The notes: a model not told the origin generated them from the sequence alone. A stretch of DNA of 62,947 nucleotides from Bacteroidales bacterium (GCA_017651645.1 JAGCCO010000014.1:1-62947), one strand, 5' to 3'; positions 41,015-51,151 are shown, counted from the first letter of the stretch. A program made the numbers and translations.

Positions 41015-44000
41015 TCATTCCACAACAATCTTTTCCACACGTGTTTGAGTGCCGGTGGTGATGCGGAGGAAGTAGACGCCCTTGGCCATGTCGCTGACAT
41101 TAATCTGTTCAGCACCTTGGGCTTTGCCGTTGGCCACCATCTGACCCATGCCGTTGAACATCACATAGCTGAATTCAGTATTACCGCCGTTGATGTTGAG
41201 CGTGTTGTTGACAGGGTTAGGATAGATAGTGAATTCGGTCTCGTTTTCTTCAATGGCATCCAGGAACTCAACGATGACACATTCGGGAACAGAAATGCCG
41301 TCAGTGTATTCGGCCACCACGCAATAGGTATAGAAACCGTCTCTGTTGACTAGGATGTCGGTGAAGGTGGTTTCTGCCGTCTGACCGATTTCGATACCGT
41401 TACGGTAGATGATGTAGTTGATGGCACCTTGAGGAGCATCCCAAGTCAGTATGACGCTCGTGTTGGTGGCTTCAGCTTGCAGGTTCTCAACGGGGTTGTA
41501 GGTGCCGATAGGAGCACTACCACCGCAGTTGCAATCGAATTCATAGAGCAGGCCGCTGTGAACTGAGGTGCAGTTGTAAATCTCATCACCGTCTTCGTAA
41601 CGGACAACGAACGAACACTCGCTGTCCCAGCTGCCGCTAGTCCAGTTGAGGGTGACATGGACACCATTGCCGATTTCAACGACATAGGTGGCTGAGTTGT
41701 TACCGCTACTAATAGTCATATTCTGCGTTGGCGTGCCATCGCTAAAGCTGACATTCAAGCTGGCACCATTCCAACCATCGCCGTAAGCGTCGTGGAGTTC
41801 GAAGACCACATTGCAAGCGTTCTTGATGACGCCAGCACCTTCAGCAACGAGGCCGCCATCGGCATTCAAGGTGAAGGTCAGAGGCAGTGTCTCGGTCAAG
41901 GGGCAGTTGGGTGACACGGTGATGTTGAACACGCAAGTGGCCACGCCCGTCGGGTCGATGGTGCCCACTTCGTAAGTGTCGTTTTCGATGGTGACATATT
42001 CGCTCGTGGAAGCGATATTGGCAATGGCGTTGGTGGCCATATAGTGACCGGTATTCTTAAATGATGCGGCTACGGTGAGAGTCTCGCCAGGGACAAATCC
42101 ACCTGCGCTAGCCATACCGTCGTATTCCAAAACGGCTTCACCAGCGGTGATGATGGTCTTGCCTTCCCAAGTGTCGCTACCGCAAACTGCAGTGGTCTTG
42201 ATGGTGAATCTGGTGCCGTCGGCTACGCCTTCAGCAATGCTGTAAGTGAAGCCGCTCAGTTCGATGGTGGCCTCGGGAGCAAGGCTCTCGAACGAACCTG
42301 TGCCATTGATAATGGTGACGTCGTCGCTTTCGCAGCTCAAGGTGACCGTAGTGGTGCCGTTGGTGGCAGCAGTGCCGACATTTTTGAAGGTGATGCTCAT
42401 GCTCGACTCATCACCGACATGGGCGTTGCTGGGCGTATAACTGTCAACGGAGACATACGGTCCTTCAAGGGCAGCGGCAGGAACCACAGTGATATTAGGA
42501 ATCATGTCAACGCCGGTCACGCAGATGGTGACGTCGCCACCGCTGGTGACGGGTTCGACCTCAACTTCAACAGTGCCGCTTTCACCAACCAAACCGACGC
42601 CGTGGAGCACGCCGTCTTTGCTGATGGCAACGTAAGAACCAGGTTCGGCACTCACTTCATATGTGGACATGCCGATGGGGAAGATGGCCATGTGGCTGAC
42701 ATTGTTGGGGGAAGGTATCACACGGAAAGGCATGACGGAACCGTCGCCGAGAGCATGGTAGGATTGCCAGTAATATTTGTCACTGACGCTACTAGTGTAA
42801 CCATTGGCATGGGCGTAGCACACGGCGATATTGCCGATGAAGGGGATTGCAGACACGGTGCTGAATACACCTTCATCCCAAATAGCATCATAAACGCCAT
42901 AAGCGGTTTGTTCATAAGTGGGCATTTGGCCGAACACGTTGGTGGCACCTACTCCGAAATAGTAGTCTTCATACCAATAGGTGCTCGGGCAGGATCCGAT
43001 GTAAGCATAGGCGGCGGCCATGTTGTTACGAATCATGGCTTCACCGAGGCAGGTGCTATTATATCCCCAGTCAGCGGCTAAACAGCAGTTGCCCATGGCG
43101 AGGAAAGGCATGCCTACGTTGGTAAGGTTATTCACGTTGCTGACGCTGAAAGAAGGATCTGACCATCCAGTCTCACCGCCGTGTGCAGTGTAATTCACAA
43201 AACCGACACCAGTGTTCAAAGGCTCATAGCAACCTGTGTAAGGCTGGCCTAACCAGTTATAAACATTGTTAAAGCCATGCTCGGTATTGTAGTAATACTC
43301 CATGGCATATTGGATAGTGGGAGCACCGTCGTAGGAGGTCCAGTAGCTATCCCAGCCAGCGATGAGCAGCACGTTGCCGAGATATTCAATGCCACGGTTT
43401 GTTGGGGTTTCGAACTGCAATTTTTCGTACCAGAGGGTCTTGTTGATGATGTTCAACATTTGGTCAACAGTTTGGGCGCACATACGGCTGTGGTAGATAT
43501 CCGGGAAGTCGTCGTTGTCGACAGTCATGTATTGCAGGTCCGTGACCCTAGAGGTTTCGCTACCGGTGGCACTGGCAGGAACTTGTTCCTTATCACCAAA
43601 AATAATGACAAAGGTGGGAGCGTCTTCTGCATACTTGCCTTGGATGAAACTACGGATGGCAGAGGCACTGGTACCGATTTCGTCGGTGTAGTTCACGTCC
43701 AAATAGAAGCCCTTCATGGTCTTCCATTCAAGCCATTCCTGCATGCACTCTTCGAACATACGGTCAGCGATGACAAGCATCTTCACAGGGCATTGCCAGA
43801 GGTCGGGGTGCTGGTCGTACACATCGTCACGCCAGTTGAACATGGTCTTGTAGACACAGGCGAAATAGGGGCTGAACGTACGGGCAAACTCGTTGTAGGA
43901 AGCGGCCTTGTCGTAATCGTTGTAGCTGACTTTCACTTCGATGTTGTTGTAAACTATGATGCTGCCCTTGGTGGGGTTGTAAACCACAGGGTTCACGGTC

Positions 44001-44527
44001 AGCGAACCAACCTGGATGCCACGCATGTTGCCGCGGATTTCAAAATCCACGAGGTTGCGTGCGCTGTAGTCCTTGCTGGCGTAGGCTTTTTCGTTATAGA
44101 CGAACTTGATGTCCTCGGGCTTCTGGTCCTTTCTGACCGAAGGCTGTTGGGGCATGAGTCTGTTGATGTTGAAGTCGCTCAACTTGTATTCGGTTGTCGT
44201 ATAGCTGACGACTTCCGCGGTGACGTTTTGGGCACCGAAAGGAACGGCAATCAGCTGGTGGGCGGCAGGAAGCGAAGGATCGCCAACGTTGCCAGAAGGA
44301 TAGGTGCCTTCCATGGTGATGTTGGAGAATACGCCTTTTTCAGTGGAGACCTCAGTAGCGTCAATGCTGCTGAAGGAGAAGGAGGCCGTGAAGCCTTCGT
44401 CAGTCACGTTGGCACAGCTTTGTGCCGACTTGGCAGCGCCGAGTTCGATGTGCTGAGCCATCACTTGGGTGCCAAACAACAAACCTATCATCAGGAATGC
44501 TGCAGTGAGTAAACCAAATTTCTTCAT
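41015..44527 (-). CDS. C25 (gingipain-family) peptidase with T9SS sorting domain, second copy
   Basis: An 1170-residue secreted protein with a signal peptide (1-24) and a long propeptide-like region with PSLPAAHQLIAVPFGAQ. The C25 domain has His449 (VNYTAHGGETGW) and the doublet Cys481-Cys482 (AMGNCCLAADW); His449 to Cys482 is again 33 residues. Downstream are Ig-like repeats, the DAYGDGWNG domain, FN3 and a T9SS signal (IYPNPVNNTLNI ... GVYFLRITTG). It is close to the next copy over the full length, but only the C-terminal half resembles the first copy closely. Own -7 element at 44595-44602. Confidence 0.9.
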   Translation of the reverse strand: MKKFGLLTAAFLMIGLLFGTQVMAQHIELGAAKSAQSCANVTDEGFTASFSFSSIDATEVSTEKGVFSNITMEGTYPSGNVGDPSLPAAHQLIAVPFGAQNVTAEVVSYTTTEYKLSDFNINRLMPQQPSVRKDQKPEDIKFVYNEKAYASKDYSARNLVDFEIRGNMRGIQVGSLTVNPVVYNPTKGSIIVYNNIEVKVSYNDYDKAASYNEFARTFSPYFACVYKTMFNWRDDVYDQHPDLWQCPVKMLVIADRMFEECMQEWLEWKTMKGFYLDVNYTDEIGTSASAIRSFIQGKYAEDAPTFVIIFGDKEQVPASATGSETSRVTDLQYMTVDNDDFPDIYHSRMCAQTVDQMLNIINKTLWYEKLQFETPTNRGIEYLGNVLLIAGWDSYWTSYDGAPTIQYAMEYYYNTEHGFNNVYNWLGQPYTGCYEPLNTGVGFVNYTAHGGETGWSDPSFSVSNVNNLTNVGMPFLAMGNCCLAADWGYNSTCLGEAMIRNNMAAAYAYIGSCPSTYWYEDYYFGVGATNVFGQMPTYEQTAYGVYDAIWDEGVFSTVSAIPFIGNIAVCYAHANGYTSSVSDKYYWQSYHALGDGSVMPFRVIPSPNNVSHMAIFPIGMSTYEVSAEPGSYVAISKDGVLHGVGLVGESGTVEVEVEPVTSGGDVTICVTGVDMIPNITVVPAAALEGPYVSVDSYTPSNAHVGDESSMSITFKNVGTAATNGTTTVTLSCESDDVTIINGTGSFESLAPEATIELSGFTYSIAEGVADGTRFTIKTTAVCGSDTWEGKTIITAGEAVLEYDGMASAGGFVPGETLTVAASFKNTGHYMATNAIANIASTSEYVTIENDTYEVGTIDPTGVATCVFNITVSPNCPLTETLPLTFTLNADGGLVAEGAGVIKNACNVVFELHDAYGDGWNGASLNVSFSDGTPTQNMTISSGNNSATYVVEIGNGVHVTLNWTSGSWDSECSFVVRYEDGDEIYNCTSVHSGLLYEFDCNCGGSAPIGTYNPVENLQAEATNTSVILTWDAPQGAINYIIYRNGIEIGQTAETTFTDILVNRDGFYTYCVVAEYTDGISVPECVIVEFLDAIEENETEFTIYPNPVNNTLNINGGNTEFSYVMFNGMGQMVANGKAQGAEQINVSDMAKGVYFLRITTGTQTRVEKIVVE

Positions 44528-44594
44528 TTTTTGGACTTAATTAGTTGATATTTAATTTGTTAAACATTTTTCAAAAGGGTGGATTTATAAACCG

Positions 44595-44602
44595 CAAAAA
44601 TA
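44595..44602 (-). promoter_or_regulatory. Promoter -7 element of the second C25 gene
   Basis: Minus strand TATTTTTG in the 115-bp gap between C25 copies two and three, giving a predicted leader of about 60 nt. Confidence 0.55.
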
Positions 44603-44642
44603 GTAATATTTTTCAATCCACGTTGAAAAATCTTGTCAAAGT

Positions 44643-47600
44643 TTATTCAACGACGACTTTAACCACTCGTGCTTGCGTTTCTGAAGTAATGTTCAAGAAG
44701 TAAACGCCTTTGGCTAAGCTTTCCACATTGATTTGCGCCATGCCATGGGCGTCGCCTTTGGCCACTACTTGACCCATGCCGTTGAACAGGATGATACTGA
44801 AATCAGTATCCTCAATATTGACATTCAGCAAGTTGGATGCAGGGTTGGGATAGACGGCGATAAGCTTTTCGCTATCTTCCAAGCCGACAAGGAATTCCAC
44901 TTGGACGCATTCGGGATAAGAGGATCCTCCTTCATATTCGGCCACCACGCAATAGGTGTAGGTCATCTCCGTACCGACTTCATCGGTGAAAGAGGTCTCC
45001 GTTGTCTCGCCAACTTGGATGCCGTTCCGATAGACGATGAATCCGATGGGGTTGGCTTCTGTTTCCCAGTCGAGGAGGATGTGGCTGCCATCAACAGTGG
45101 CGGTCAAGTTCTCAATGGGGCTGAAGTTGTCGTTGCTGAAATGGCAGTTGCAGTCAAACTCATAGAGCAAGCCTGCTTGTGGGTCGTGGCCTTGTTGATA
45201 GATGATTTCGCCATCCTCGTAGCGTACCACGAAGCTGACCTCGCCATCCCATTCGCCTACGGTCCATAAAAGGCTGACATGCACGTGGTTGCCTATTTCG
45301 AGGGTGAAGGAAGCGTAGAAACCGGTCTCAAAGGTGAGGATTTCGGAAGGTGTGCCGTCATCGAAGGTGACGGTCAGGTAGGCATTGTTCCAACCATCGC
45401 CGTAGGTGTCGCTGAGTTCGAAGACGATGTTACAGGCATTACGCAACCTGCCGTTGCCCTCGGCAGTGAGGCCATTGTCGGCGTTGAGCGTGAAGTTGAG
45501 CGGAAGGATTTCCGTCTCGGGACAGTCAGGACTAATGACGACATTGAACACGCAAATGGCCTCGCCTTCAGGGTCGATGGTACCGATTTCAACGGTTTCA
45601 CTTTCAAATGTGACGTATTCGCTTGAGCTGGTGATGCTTGCCACAGCGTTGGTGGCGCGATAATGCCCTTTATTACTAAAGTATGCGACGACGCTCACGG
45701 TTTCGCCAGGAACATATCCTCCGACCCAATCCATGCTCTCGTATTGCAGCTTGGCTTCCCATGCTGTCAGTACGGCTTTGCCTTCCCATACGTTGTCGCC
45801 ACAGGTGGCGGTGCTGTAAATGGTGAACACGGCGCGGTCGTCTACACCTTCAGCGATGCTGTAGCTAAAGCTGTTGATGGTGACGCTTTCTTCGGGTGCG
45901 AGGCTCTCGAAGGTGACAGTGCCGTTGAGGATGGTGAGTTCGGGCGCGTCGCAAGTCAATGTGACCGTCGTTGTGCCGCCGATAGCTTCGGTGCCGATGT
46001 TCTTGAAGGTGATGCTCAATGGATTCTCCTCACCGACGTGCGGATTGTGGGGCGTGTAGCTGTCGATGGCGATGAAAGGCCCTTCAAGGACAGCGGCGGG
46101 GATGTTGGCGATGTAAGGAATTTTGTCGAGGCCAGTGACGCAAATGGTCACCTCGCCACTTGTATTAACTGGTACCAAATCAAGATTGATATGGCCGTTC
46201 TCATCGACGAGGCCTGCACCGTGAAGTTCACCGTCCTTGCTGACGGCCACATATGAGCCAGGCAAGGCGCTGATTTCAAAGCTGTTCGCTCCGATGGGGA
46301 AAACGGCATTGTGACTGACCTCGTTTTCAGTTGGTTGCACGCGGTAAGGCATGATGGAACCGTCGCCAAGGGTATGGTAGGCTTGCCAATAGTAGGTGTC
46401 GATGTCGTCCCTATGATGACTGCGGTCATGGGAATAGCACACGGCGAGGTTGCCGATAAAGGGCATGGCCGCGACGGTGTTGAACGCGTTGTTGTCCCAA
46501 ACCGCGTCATAAACACCCATTGATGACTCCTCGTATGTGGGTGCTTGTCCGAAAACATTGGTGGCTCCGACGGTGAAATAGTAGTCCTCATACCAGTAAG
46601 TGCTGGGGCAAGATCCGATGTAGGCGTAGGCAGCGGCTTGGTTGGTGCGAATCATGGCCTCACCGAAGCAGGTGCTGTTGATTCCCCAATCGGCGGCGCT
46701 GCAGCAGTTGCCCATCGCAAGGAAGGGCTTTCCAATATTGGTCATGTTGGGGATATCATTATTGTCGAGGTTAGGCTCGCCCCAGCCTTGGTTGTAGCCG
46801 TGAGCGGTGTAGTTGGCGAAGCTGACACCCGTGTTGAGGCTGGCGTAAGCGTTGTCGTAGGGCCGACCGAGGAAGTAGTTTACCTCGTTGTAGCCATGTT
46901 CAGCGTTGTAGTAGTAGTTCAGAGCGTATTGAATGGACGGTGCGCCAATGTATTCACAGAAATAATCGTCCCAACCAGCGATGAGCAGCACGTTGCTTAG
47001 ATAGGTTGGGTCGGGAAACTCATGACGCTCATAGAGAAGGGTCTTGGCGATGATGTTCTGCATCTGCTCAACGGTTTCGGCACACATGCGGCTGTGGTAG
47101 ATGTCAGGGAAGTCGTCATCATCGACACTCGAATAATACAGGTCGGTGACGCACTCGCTTTGGCTGCCAATCGCACTGGCGGGAATTTGTTCTTTGTCGC
47201 CAAAGATGATGACGAAGGTAGGGGCGTCTTCAGCATACTTGCTTTGGATGAAGCTGCGGATGGCCGAGGCGGTGTTGCCGATTTTGTCGGTATAGTTCAC
47301 GTCCATATAGAACCCCTTGATGGTCTTCCAAGCTATCCATTCCTGCATGCATTCTTCAAACATGCGGTCGGCGATGACAAGCATTTTCACTGGGGCTTGC
47401 CAGAGGTCGGGGTGCTGGTCATACACATCGTCGCGCCAATTGAACATCTGCCTGTAAATAGTGGCAAAATAGGGGCTGAACGTGCGGGCAAACTCGTTGT
47501 AAGCAGCGGTTTTGTCGTAGTCGTTATAGCTGACCTTCACTTCGATGTCGTTGTAAACCAAGATGCTGCCTTTGGTGGGGTTGTAAACGACAGGGTTCAC

Positions 47601-48125
47601 GGTCAATGAGCCGACCTGGATGCCACGCATCGTGCCAAGGATTTCAAAATCCACGAGGTTGCGGGCACCGAAGTCCTTCCTGGCATAAGCCTTTTCGCTA
47701 TAGGCAAACTGGATGTCCTCGTGCTTTTGGTCCTTTCTGACCGAAGGTTGTTGAGGCATGAGCTTGTTGATGTTGAAATCGCTCAAGTTGTATTCGGTTG
47801 TCGTGTAGCTGACGACTTCCGCTGTGATGTTTTGGGCTCCGAAAGGAATGGCAATCAGCTGATGGACAGCGGGAAGCGAAGGCTCACCTAGGTTGCCAGT
47901 AGGATAGGTGCCCTCCATGATGATGTTGGAAAACATCCCTTTTTCGGTTTGTACTTCATTGGCAATCAGATTACTGAATGAAAAACTAGCTGTGAAGCCG
48001 TCGTTGGTCACGTTGGCGCATTGTTGCAAGGAGGCAGTCTTTCCGAAGTCGATGCGCCCTTGGGCAAAGGCTTGTGTACCGATTAGCAAACAAAAAGCTA
48101 TTATAAGTAATCTTGCCTTTTTCAT
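44643..48125 (-). CDS. C25 (gingipain-family) peptidase with T9SS sorting domain, third copy
   Basis: An 1160-residue paralogue of the preceding gene with a signal peptide (1-22). Catalytic His442 lies in ANYTAHGYNQGW and the Cys474-Cys475 doublet in AMGNCCSAADW (His to second Cys 33 residues). The same Ig-like, SDTYGDGWNN, FN3 and T9SS-signal order follows (VYPNPASNLLNV ... GVYFLNITSE). Its ATG is only 27 bp after the S41 protease stop, with no -7 element in the gap, so it is likely co-transcribed with that gene. Surface protease; substrate specificity unknown. Confidence 0.9.
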   Translation of the reverse strand: MKKARLLIIAFCLLIGTQAFAQGRIDFGKTASLQQCANVTNDGFTASFSFSNLIANEVQTEKGMFSNIIMEGTYPTGNLGEPSLPAVHQLIAIPFGAQNITAEVVSYTTTEYNLSDFNINKLMPQQPSVRKDQKHEDIQFAYSEKAYARKDFGARNLVDFEILGTMRGIQVGSLTVNPVVYNPTKGSILVYNDIEVKVSYNDYDKTAAYNEFARTFSPYFATIYRQMFNWRDDVYDQHPDLWQAPVKMLVIADRMFEECMQEWIAWKTIKGFYMDVNYTDKIGNTASAIRSFIQSKYAEDAPTFVIIFGDKEQIPASAIGSQSECVTDLYYSSVDDDDFPDIYHSRMCAETVEQMQNIIAKTLLYERHEFPDPTYLSNVLLIAGWDDYFCEYIGAPSIQYALNYYYNAEHGYNEVNYFLGRPYDNAYASLNTGVSFANYTAHGYNQGWGEPNLDNNDIPNMTNIGKPFLAMGNCCSAADWGINSTCFGEAMIRTNQAAAYAYIGSCPSTYWYEDYYFTVGATNVFGQAPTYEESSMGVYDAVWDNNAFNTVAAMPFIGNLAVCYSHDRSHHRDDIDTYYWQAYHTLGDGSIMPYRVQPTENEVSHNAVFPIGANSFEISALPGSYVAVSKDGELHGAGLVDENGHINLDLVPVNTSGEVTICVTGLDKIPYIANIPAAVLEGPFIAIDSYTPHNPHVGEENPLSITFKNIGTEAIGGTTTVTLTCDAPELTILNGTVTFESLAPEESVTINSFSYSIAEGVDDRAVFTIYSTATCGDNVWEGKAVLTAWEAKLQYESMDWVGGYVPGETVSVVAYFSNKGHYRATNAVASITSSSEYVTFESETVEIGTIDPEGEAICVFNVVISPDCPETEILPLNFTLNADNGLTAEGNGRLRNACNIVFELSDTYGDGWNNAYLTVTFDDGTPSEILTFETGFYASFTLEIGNHVHVSLLWTVGEWDGEVSFVVRYEDGEIIYQQGHDPQAGLLYEFDCNCHFSNDNFSPIENLTATVDGSHILLDWETEANPIGFIVYRNGIQVGETTETSFTDEVGTEMTYTYCVVAEYEGGSSYPECVQVEFLVGLEDSEKLIAVYPNPASNLLNVNIEDTDFSIILFNGMGQVVAKGDAHGMAQINVESLAKGVYFLNITSETQARVVKVVVE

Positions 48126-48152
48126 GAAATTGAATTCTTAAGGTTGCTGTAA

Positions 48153-49754
48153 TTATTTGTTGCTCAATACTTTGTTGTAGACTTTGTTGTCGTTGAGGAT
48201 CTCAAGCGCTTTTTGAACACCTTGGTCAGTTGAGGACATCACACGGTAATACTCCTGTGTTTCCCAAACATTACGGGCGATTAAGGCCTTGACTTGCAGG
48301 AGGATGAACTTCTCCGAATGTTGGAATTGCTCTTCGTTCCATTCCACCTTGGCTTCCTCAGCGGCTTTTTTCAACCCTTCGATGAGGTCTTGCCTTACAA
48401 CGAAATTTTTGTTGAATTGCTCAAAGTCGCCATATTTGGCCTTGATTTCGTCGCGGTGCTTGAGGCCGTAGTCAGTAGTAAAGCGGTTCATGGCACCTTT
48501 TCGGACGAGGTTGGTGTAGAGCTTGCTATTATAAGAGGTGTCCACAGGGATGAAGATGTCGGGCATGATGCCACCGCCGCCGTAGACGGTACGGCCACCT
48601 TCAGTCTTGTATTTCAGTGAGTCGGGGAAGTGGATACTGTCGGCATGGAAATACTCACCGTGCTCGAGACGTTTGGTCATCTCCTTGGCATAGTCTTCAA
48701 CACCGTTCTCATAAGGACGTTGGATGCAGCGACCCGAAGGCGTGTGGTAGCGGGAGGTGGTGAGACGGATTTGTGCGCCATCAGGCAGGTTGAAAGGCCT
48801 CTGGACCAAACCTTTACCAAAAGAGCGTCGACCGATGACCACACCACGGTCGTGGTCTTGGATGGCCCCCGAAAGGATTTCGCTGGCCGAGGCAGAACCC
48901 TCGTCGATGAGGACGACCAACTTTCCTGTAGTGTAAAGTCCATCTTTAGTGCAACGCCATTCTTGGTAGGGCGAGTGGATGCCTTCTGTGAAGACAACGA
49001 GCTGGTTTTCAGTGAGGAATTGGTCAACGAGTTCAATGGCAGTGTTGAGATAACCACCCGTGTTGCCGCGCAGGTCGAAGATGAGCGACTCCATGCCTTG
49101 GGCTTGCAACTTGGCGAAGGCTTCTTTGAACTCTTGAGTGGATTCTTGAGCAAAACGGTCAAGTTTGATATAACCGACATGCTTGTCGAGCATGTACGAG
49201 GCATTGATGCTGTTCAACGGAATCTTGTCGCGAATGATTTCAAAATCAAGCAATTCTGGGTCATCGCCGCGCTTCACGCTGACGGTAACCTTAGTGCCTT
49301 TCTTGCCGCGCAGACGTTTCTGAACATATTCGTTGTCGATTTTTTTGCCGAAAGCATCTTCACCATCAATTTTGATAATCTGGTCACCCGTCATGATGCC
49401 AACTTTTTCGGAAGGACCTCCTGCGGTAGGACTGATAACGGTAATGGTGTCGCGGATGAGCTGGTATGTCACGCCGATGCCCTCAAAGCTGCCCACGAGG
49501 GGTTCGTTGGCCTTCTCCACATCTTTCTTCGAGATGTAGGCCGAGTGCGGGTCGAGTTCCTTCAATGCCGCGATGATGGCGTCTTCCGTCACCTTGTCCA
49601 TATTGGTGGTGTCGACGTAGAAGTTTTCGATGAGATAGAGCGTTGTAGCTAGTTTCTGGGCATTCATCTGCCCTTTCGATTGGGATTGTTGGGCTGTTGC
49701 TACCATTGCAAATAAGCATGCAATAGCCAATAAAAACATTTTCAGTGATTTCAT
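48153..49754 (-). CDS. C-terminal processing peptidase (S41A, CtpA-like)
   Basis: A 533-residue periplasmic or exported tail-specific protease with a signal peptide (MKSLKMFLLAIACLFAMVATAQ), N-terminal helical region, PDZ domain (SFEGIGVTYQLIRDTITVISP ... GDQIIKIDGE) and S41 core with the catalytic Ser in DEGSASASEIL and Lys in RSFGKGLVQ. The ATG at 49754 starts the signal peptide, and a -7 element at 49781-49788 excludes the longer frame. It is followed by a C25 protease gene after 27 bp, which suggests a possible link in processing, though CtpA-type enzymes usually have broad housekeeping roles. Confidence 0.93.
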   Translation of the reverse strand: MKSLKMFLLAIACLFAMVATAQQSQSKGQMNAQKLATTLYLIENFYVDTTNMDKVTEDAIIAALKELDPHSAYISKKDVEKANEPLVGSFEGIGVTYQLIRDTITVISPTAGGPSEKVGIMTGDQIIKIDGEDAFGKKIDNEYVQKRLRGKKGTKVTVSVKRGDDPELLDFEIIRDKIPLNSINASYMLDKHVGYIKLDRFAQESTQEFKEAFAKLQAQGMESLIFDLRGNTGGYLNTAIELVDQFLTENQLVVFTEGIHSPYQEWRCTKDGLYTTGKLVVLIDEGSASASEILSGAIQDHDRGVVIGRRSFGKGLVQRPFNLPDGAQIRLTTSRYHTPSGRCIQRPYENGVEDYAKEMTKRLEHGEYFHADSIHFPDSLKYKTEGGRTVYGGGGIMPDIFIPVDTSYNSKLYTNLVRKGAMNRFTTDYGLKHRDEIKAKYGDFEQFNKNFVVRQDLIEGLKKAAEEAKVEWNEEQFQHSEKFILLQVKALIARNVWETQEYYRVMSSTDQGVQKALEILNDNKVYNKVLSNK

Positions 49755-49780
49755 TGGGATAGAATAAGATTTTAGGGGCG

Positions 49781-49788
49781 CAAAGATA
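49781..49788 (-). promoter_or_regulatory. Promoter -7 element of the S41 protease-C25 unit
   Basis: Minus strand TATCTTTG, 26 bp before the ATG at 49754; it fixes the start. Confidence 0.6.
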
Positions 49789-49898
49789 ATGCATTTTTCG
49801 GAAAAGAGGTGCTTTAGTACGCAAATCTGCATGTTCATTTCGTTCGAAATGAGTATACAAATGAAAGTGGCAGTAAACCAGTCTAAGTTTTCTTTTTT

Positions 49899-51077
49899 TT
49901 ACTGGGTTACATCCAAAGCCAATTGCTTTTCGTATTCTCCGTCTTCAAAGATTTCAAAATCAACGGTGTAGATTTCTTTTCCAATAGCGTATTTGATTTG
50001 CCCCTTGCCTACGAAGAGGTTGGCTGCGGTCACTTTGCTTCGATGGACCCCTAATCCTGTGGCGAAACAATAGGCCAACAACACTCTTGCGCTTTTGTGC
50101 CCTTTAAGTGTGGCTTGGGTAAGGCAATCGATGGCTTGTTTGTTTTCTTGACTGGTGTCGCCGCCAAACAGCAGTTGGAAGCCTTTCTGATAGAGAGAAT
50201 CCGTTTCGGTCTTGATGCTGTTTTTATCTAAAGGCACGATAGAAATAGGCGTTTTTGTTGAGGTAATTGGGGCTGACAATTGACTGATTAACTGGGTGTT
50301 TTCGACGATACTTCTTTGTTCGTTGGCCTGATCCTGCCAATAGGTGGCTAATTCTTGGTTTTGCTCAACGCCGAGGCCATAGAGGTAACATCTGCTTAAT
50401 GTATATTGGGCGTCCATCAAACCCTGATCGGCCGCTTTTCTGAGCCATTGCATTGAAAGGTTGCGATCGACGGGCACCATGAAACCTTCCTCGTAAAACT
50501 TGGCTAAAAAGAATTGCCCGTTTGGGTTGCCTTGATAGGCGGCTCGTTGGATATGAAGGAAAGCCAGGGAATCGTTTTTCTCGACGAATTGACCGTGATA
50601 ATATAGTTCGCCAATCATGAAGTCGGCTTGCAGTATTTTATGTTTGGCTGCTTGCTCAAACCATTGTATGGACTTTTGTGGGTCGAAGCATTCGAGATCC
50701 TTATTTAGATAGATGTAACCCAACCGAAGTGCAGCATTACCGCTACCTTTTTCATAGGATTTGGAAAAATTGGAAATGGATTCTTCAATGTCTGTTTCAG
50801 TACCCAAGCCGTTCAAATAGCAAATGCCAAGGTTGAAATATGCACTTTTAAAGTCCTGTTCGGCTGCTTTTTTGAACCACTTGAAGGCCTCATCATAGTT
50901 TTGGCTCCCTAAATAATAGCATCCTAAATCATTCTGAGCATTGACATCACCCGCCTTGGCCGCCTTTTTTAATAAGTCGAGAGGGGTGTCTTGATGCTGA
51001 AAACGAAGGTAGAGGTATGCCGAAATCAGCAATAAGAAACAGATGTTTGTTAATATGAGGCCTTTGGGCAATCTCAT
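49899..51077 (-). CDS. Sel1-repeat (SLR) protein
   Basis: A 392-residue protein with one N-terminal membrane anchor or signal (about 7-24, LILTNICFLLLISAYLYL) followed by at least seven Sel1-like helical repeats (for example AQNDLGCYYLGSQNYDEAFKWF and GQFFLAKFYEEGFMVP). A linker of about 60 residues separates a further repeat (HKSARVLLAYCFATGLGVHRS), and a beta-like tail ends the protein. SLR proteins are scaffolds for protein-protein contacts; partners are unknown. It is monocistronic with its own -7 element (51103-51110). Confidence 0.85.
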   Translation of the reverse strand: MRLPKGLILTNICFLLLISAYLYLRFQHQDTPLDLLKKAAKAGDVNAQNDLGCYYLGSQNYDEAFKWFKKAAEQDFKSAYFNLGICYLNGLGTETDIEESISNFSKSYEKGSGNAALRLGYIYLNKDLECFDPQKSIQWFEQAAKHKILQADFMIGELYYHGQFVEKNDSLAFLHIQRAAYQGNPNGQFFLAKFYEEGFMVPVDRNLSMQWLRKAADQGLMDAQYTLSRCYLYGLGVEQNQELATYWQDQANEQRSIVENTQLISQLSAPITSTKTPISIVPLDKNSIKTETDSLYQKGFQLLFGGDTSQENKQAIDCLTQATLKGHKSARVLLAYCFATGLGVHRSKVTAANLFVGKGQIKYAIGKEIYTVDFEIFEDGEYEKQLALDVTQ

Positions 51078-51102
51078 AGTGTGATAATGTCATTTAAAAA
51101 TG

Positions 51103-51110
51103 CAAAAATA
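51103..51110 (-). promoter_or_regulatory. Promoter -7 element of the Sel1-repeat gene
   Basis: Minus strand TATTTTTG, 25 bp before the ATG. Confidence 0.55.
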
Positions 51111-51151
51111 GCGATTTTTCGAGAGAAAGCGGTTCGTTTGCGGAAAATGCT

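Noticed and set aside
48630..49652. A 340-codon plus-strand frame opposite the S41 protease
   Set aside because: It is a shadow of the well-conserved protease with its catalytic motifs on the minus strand.
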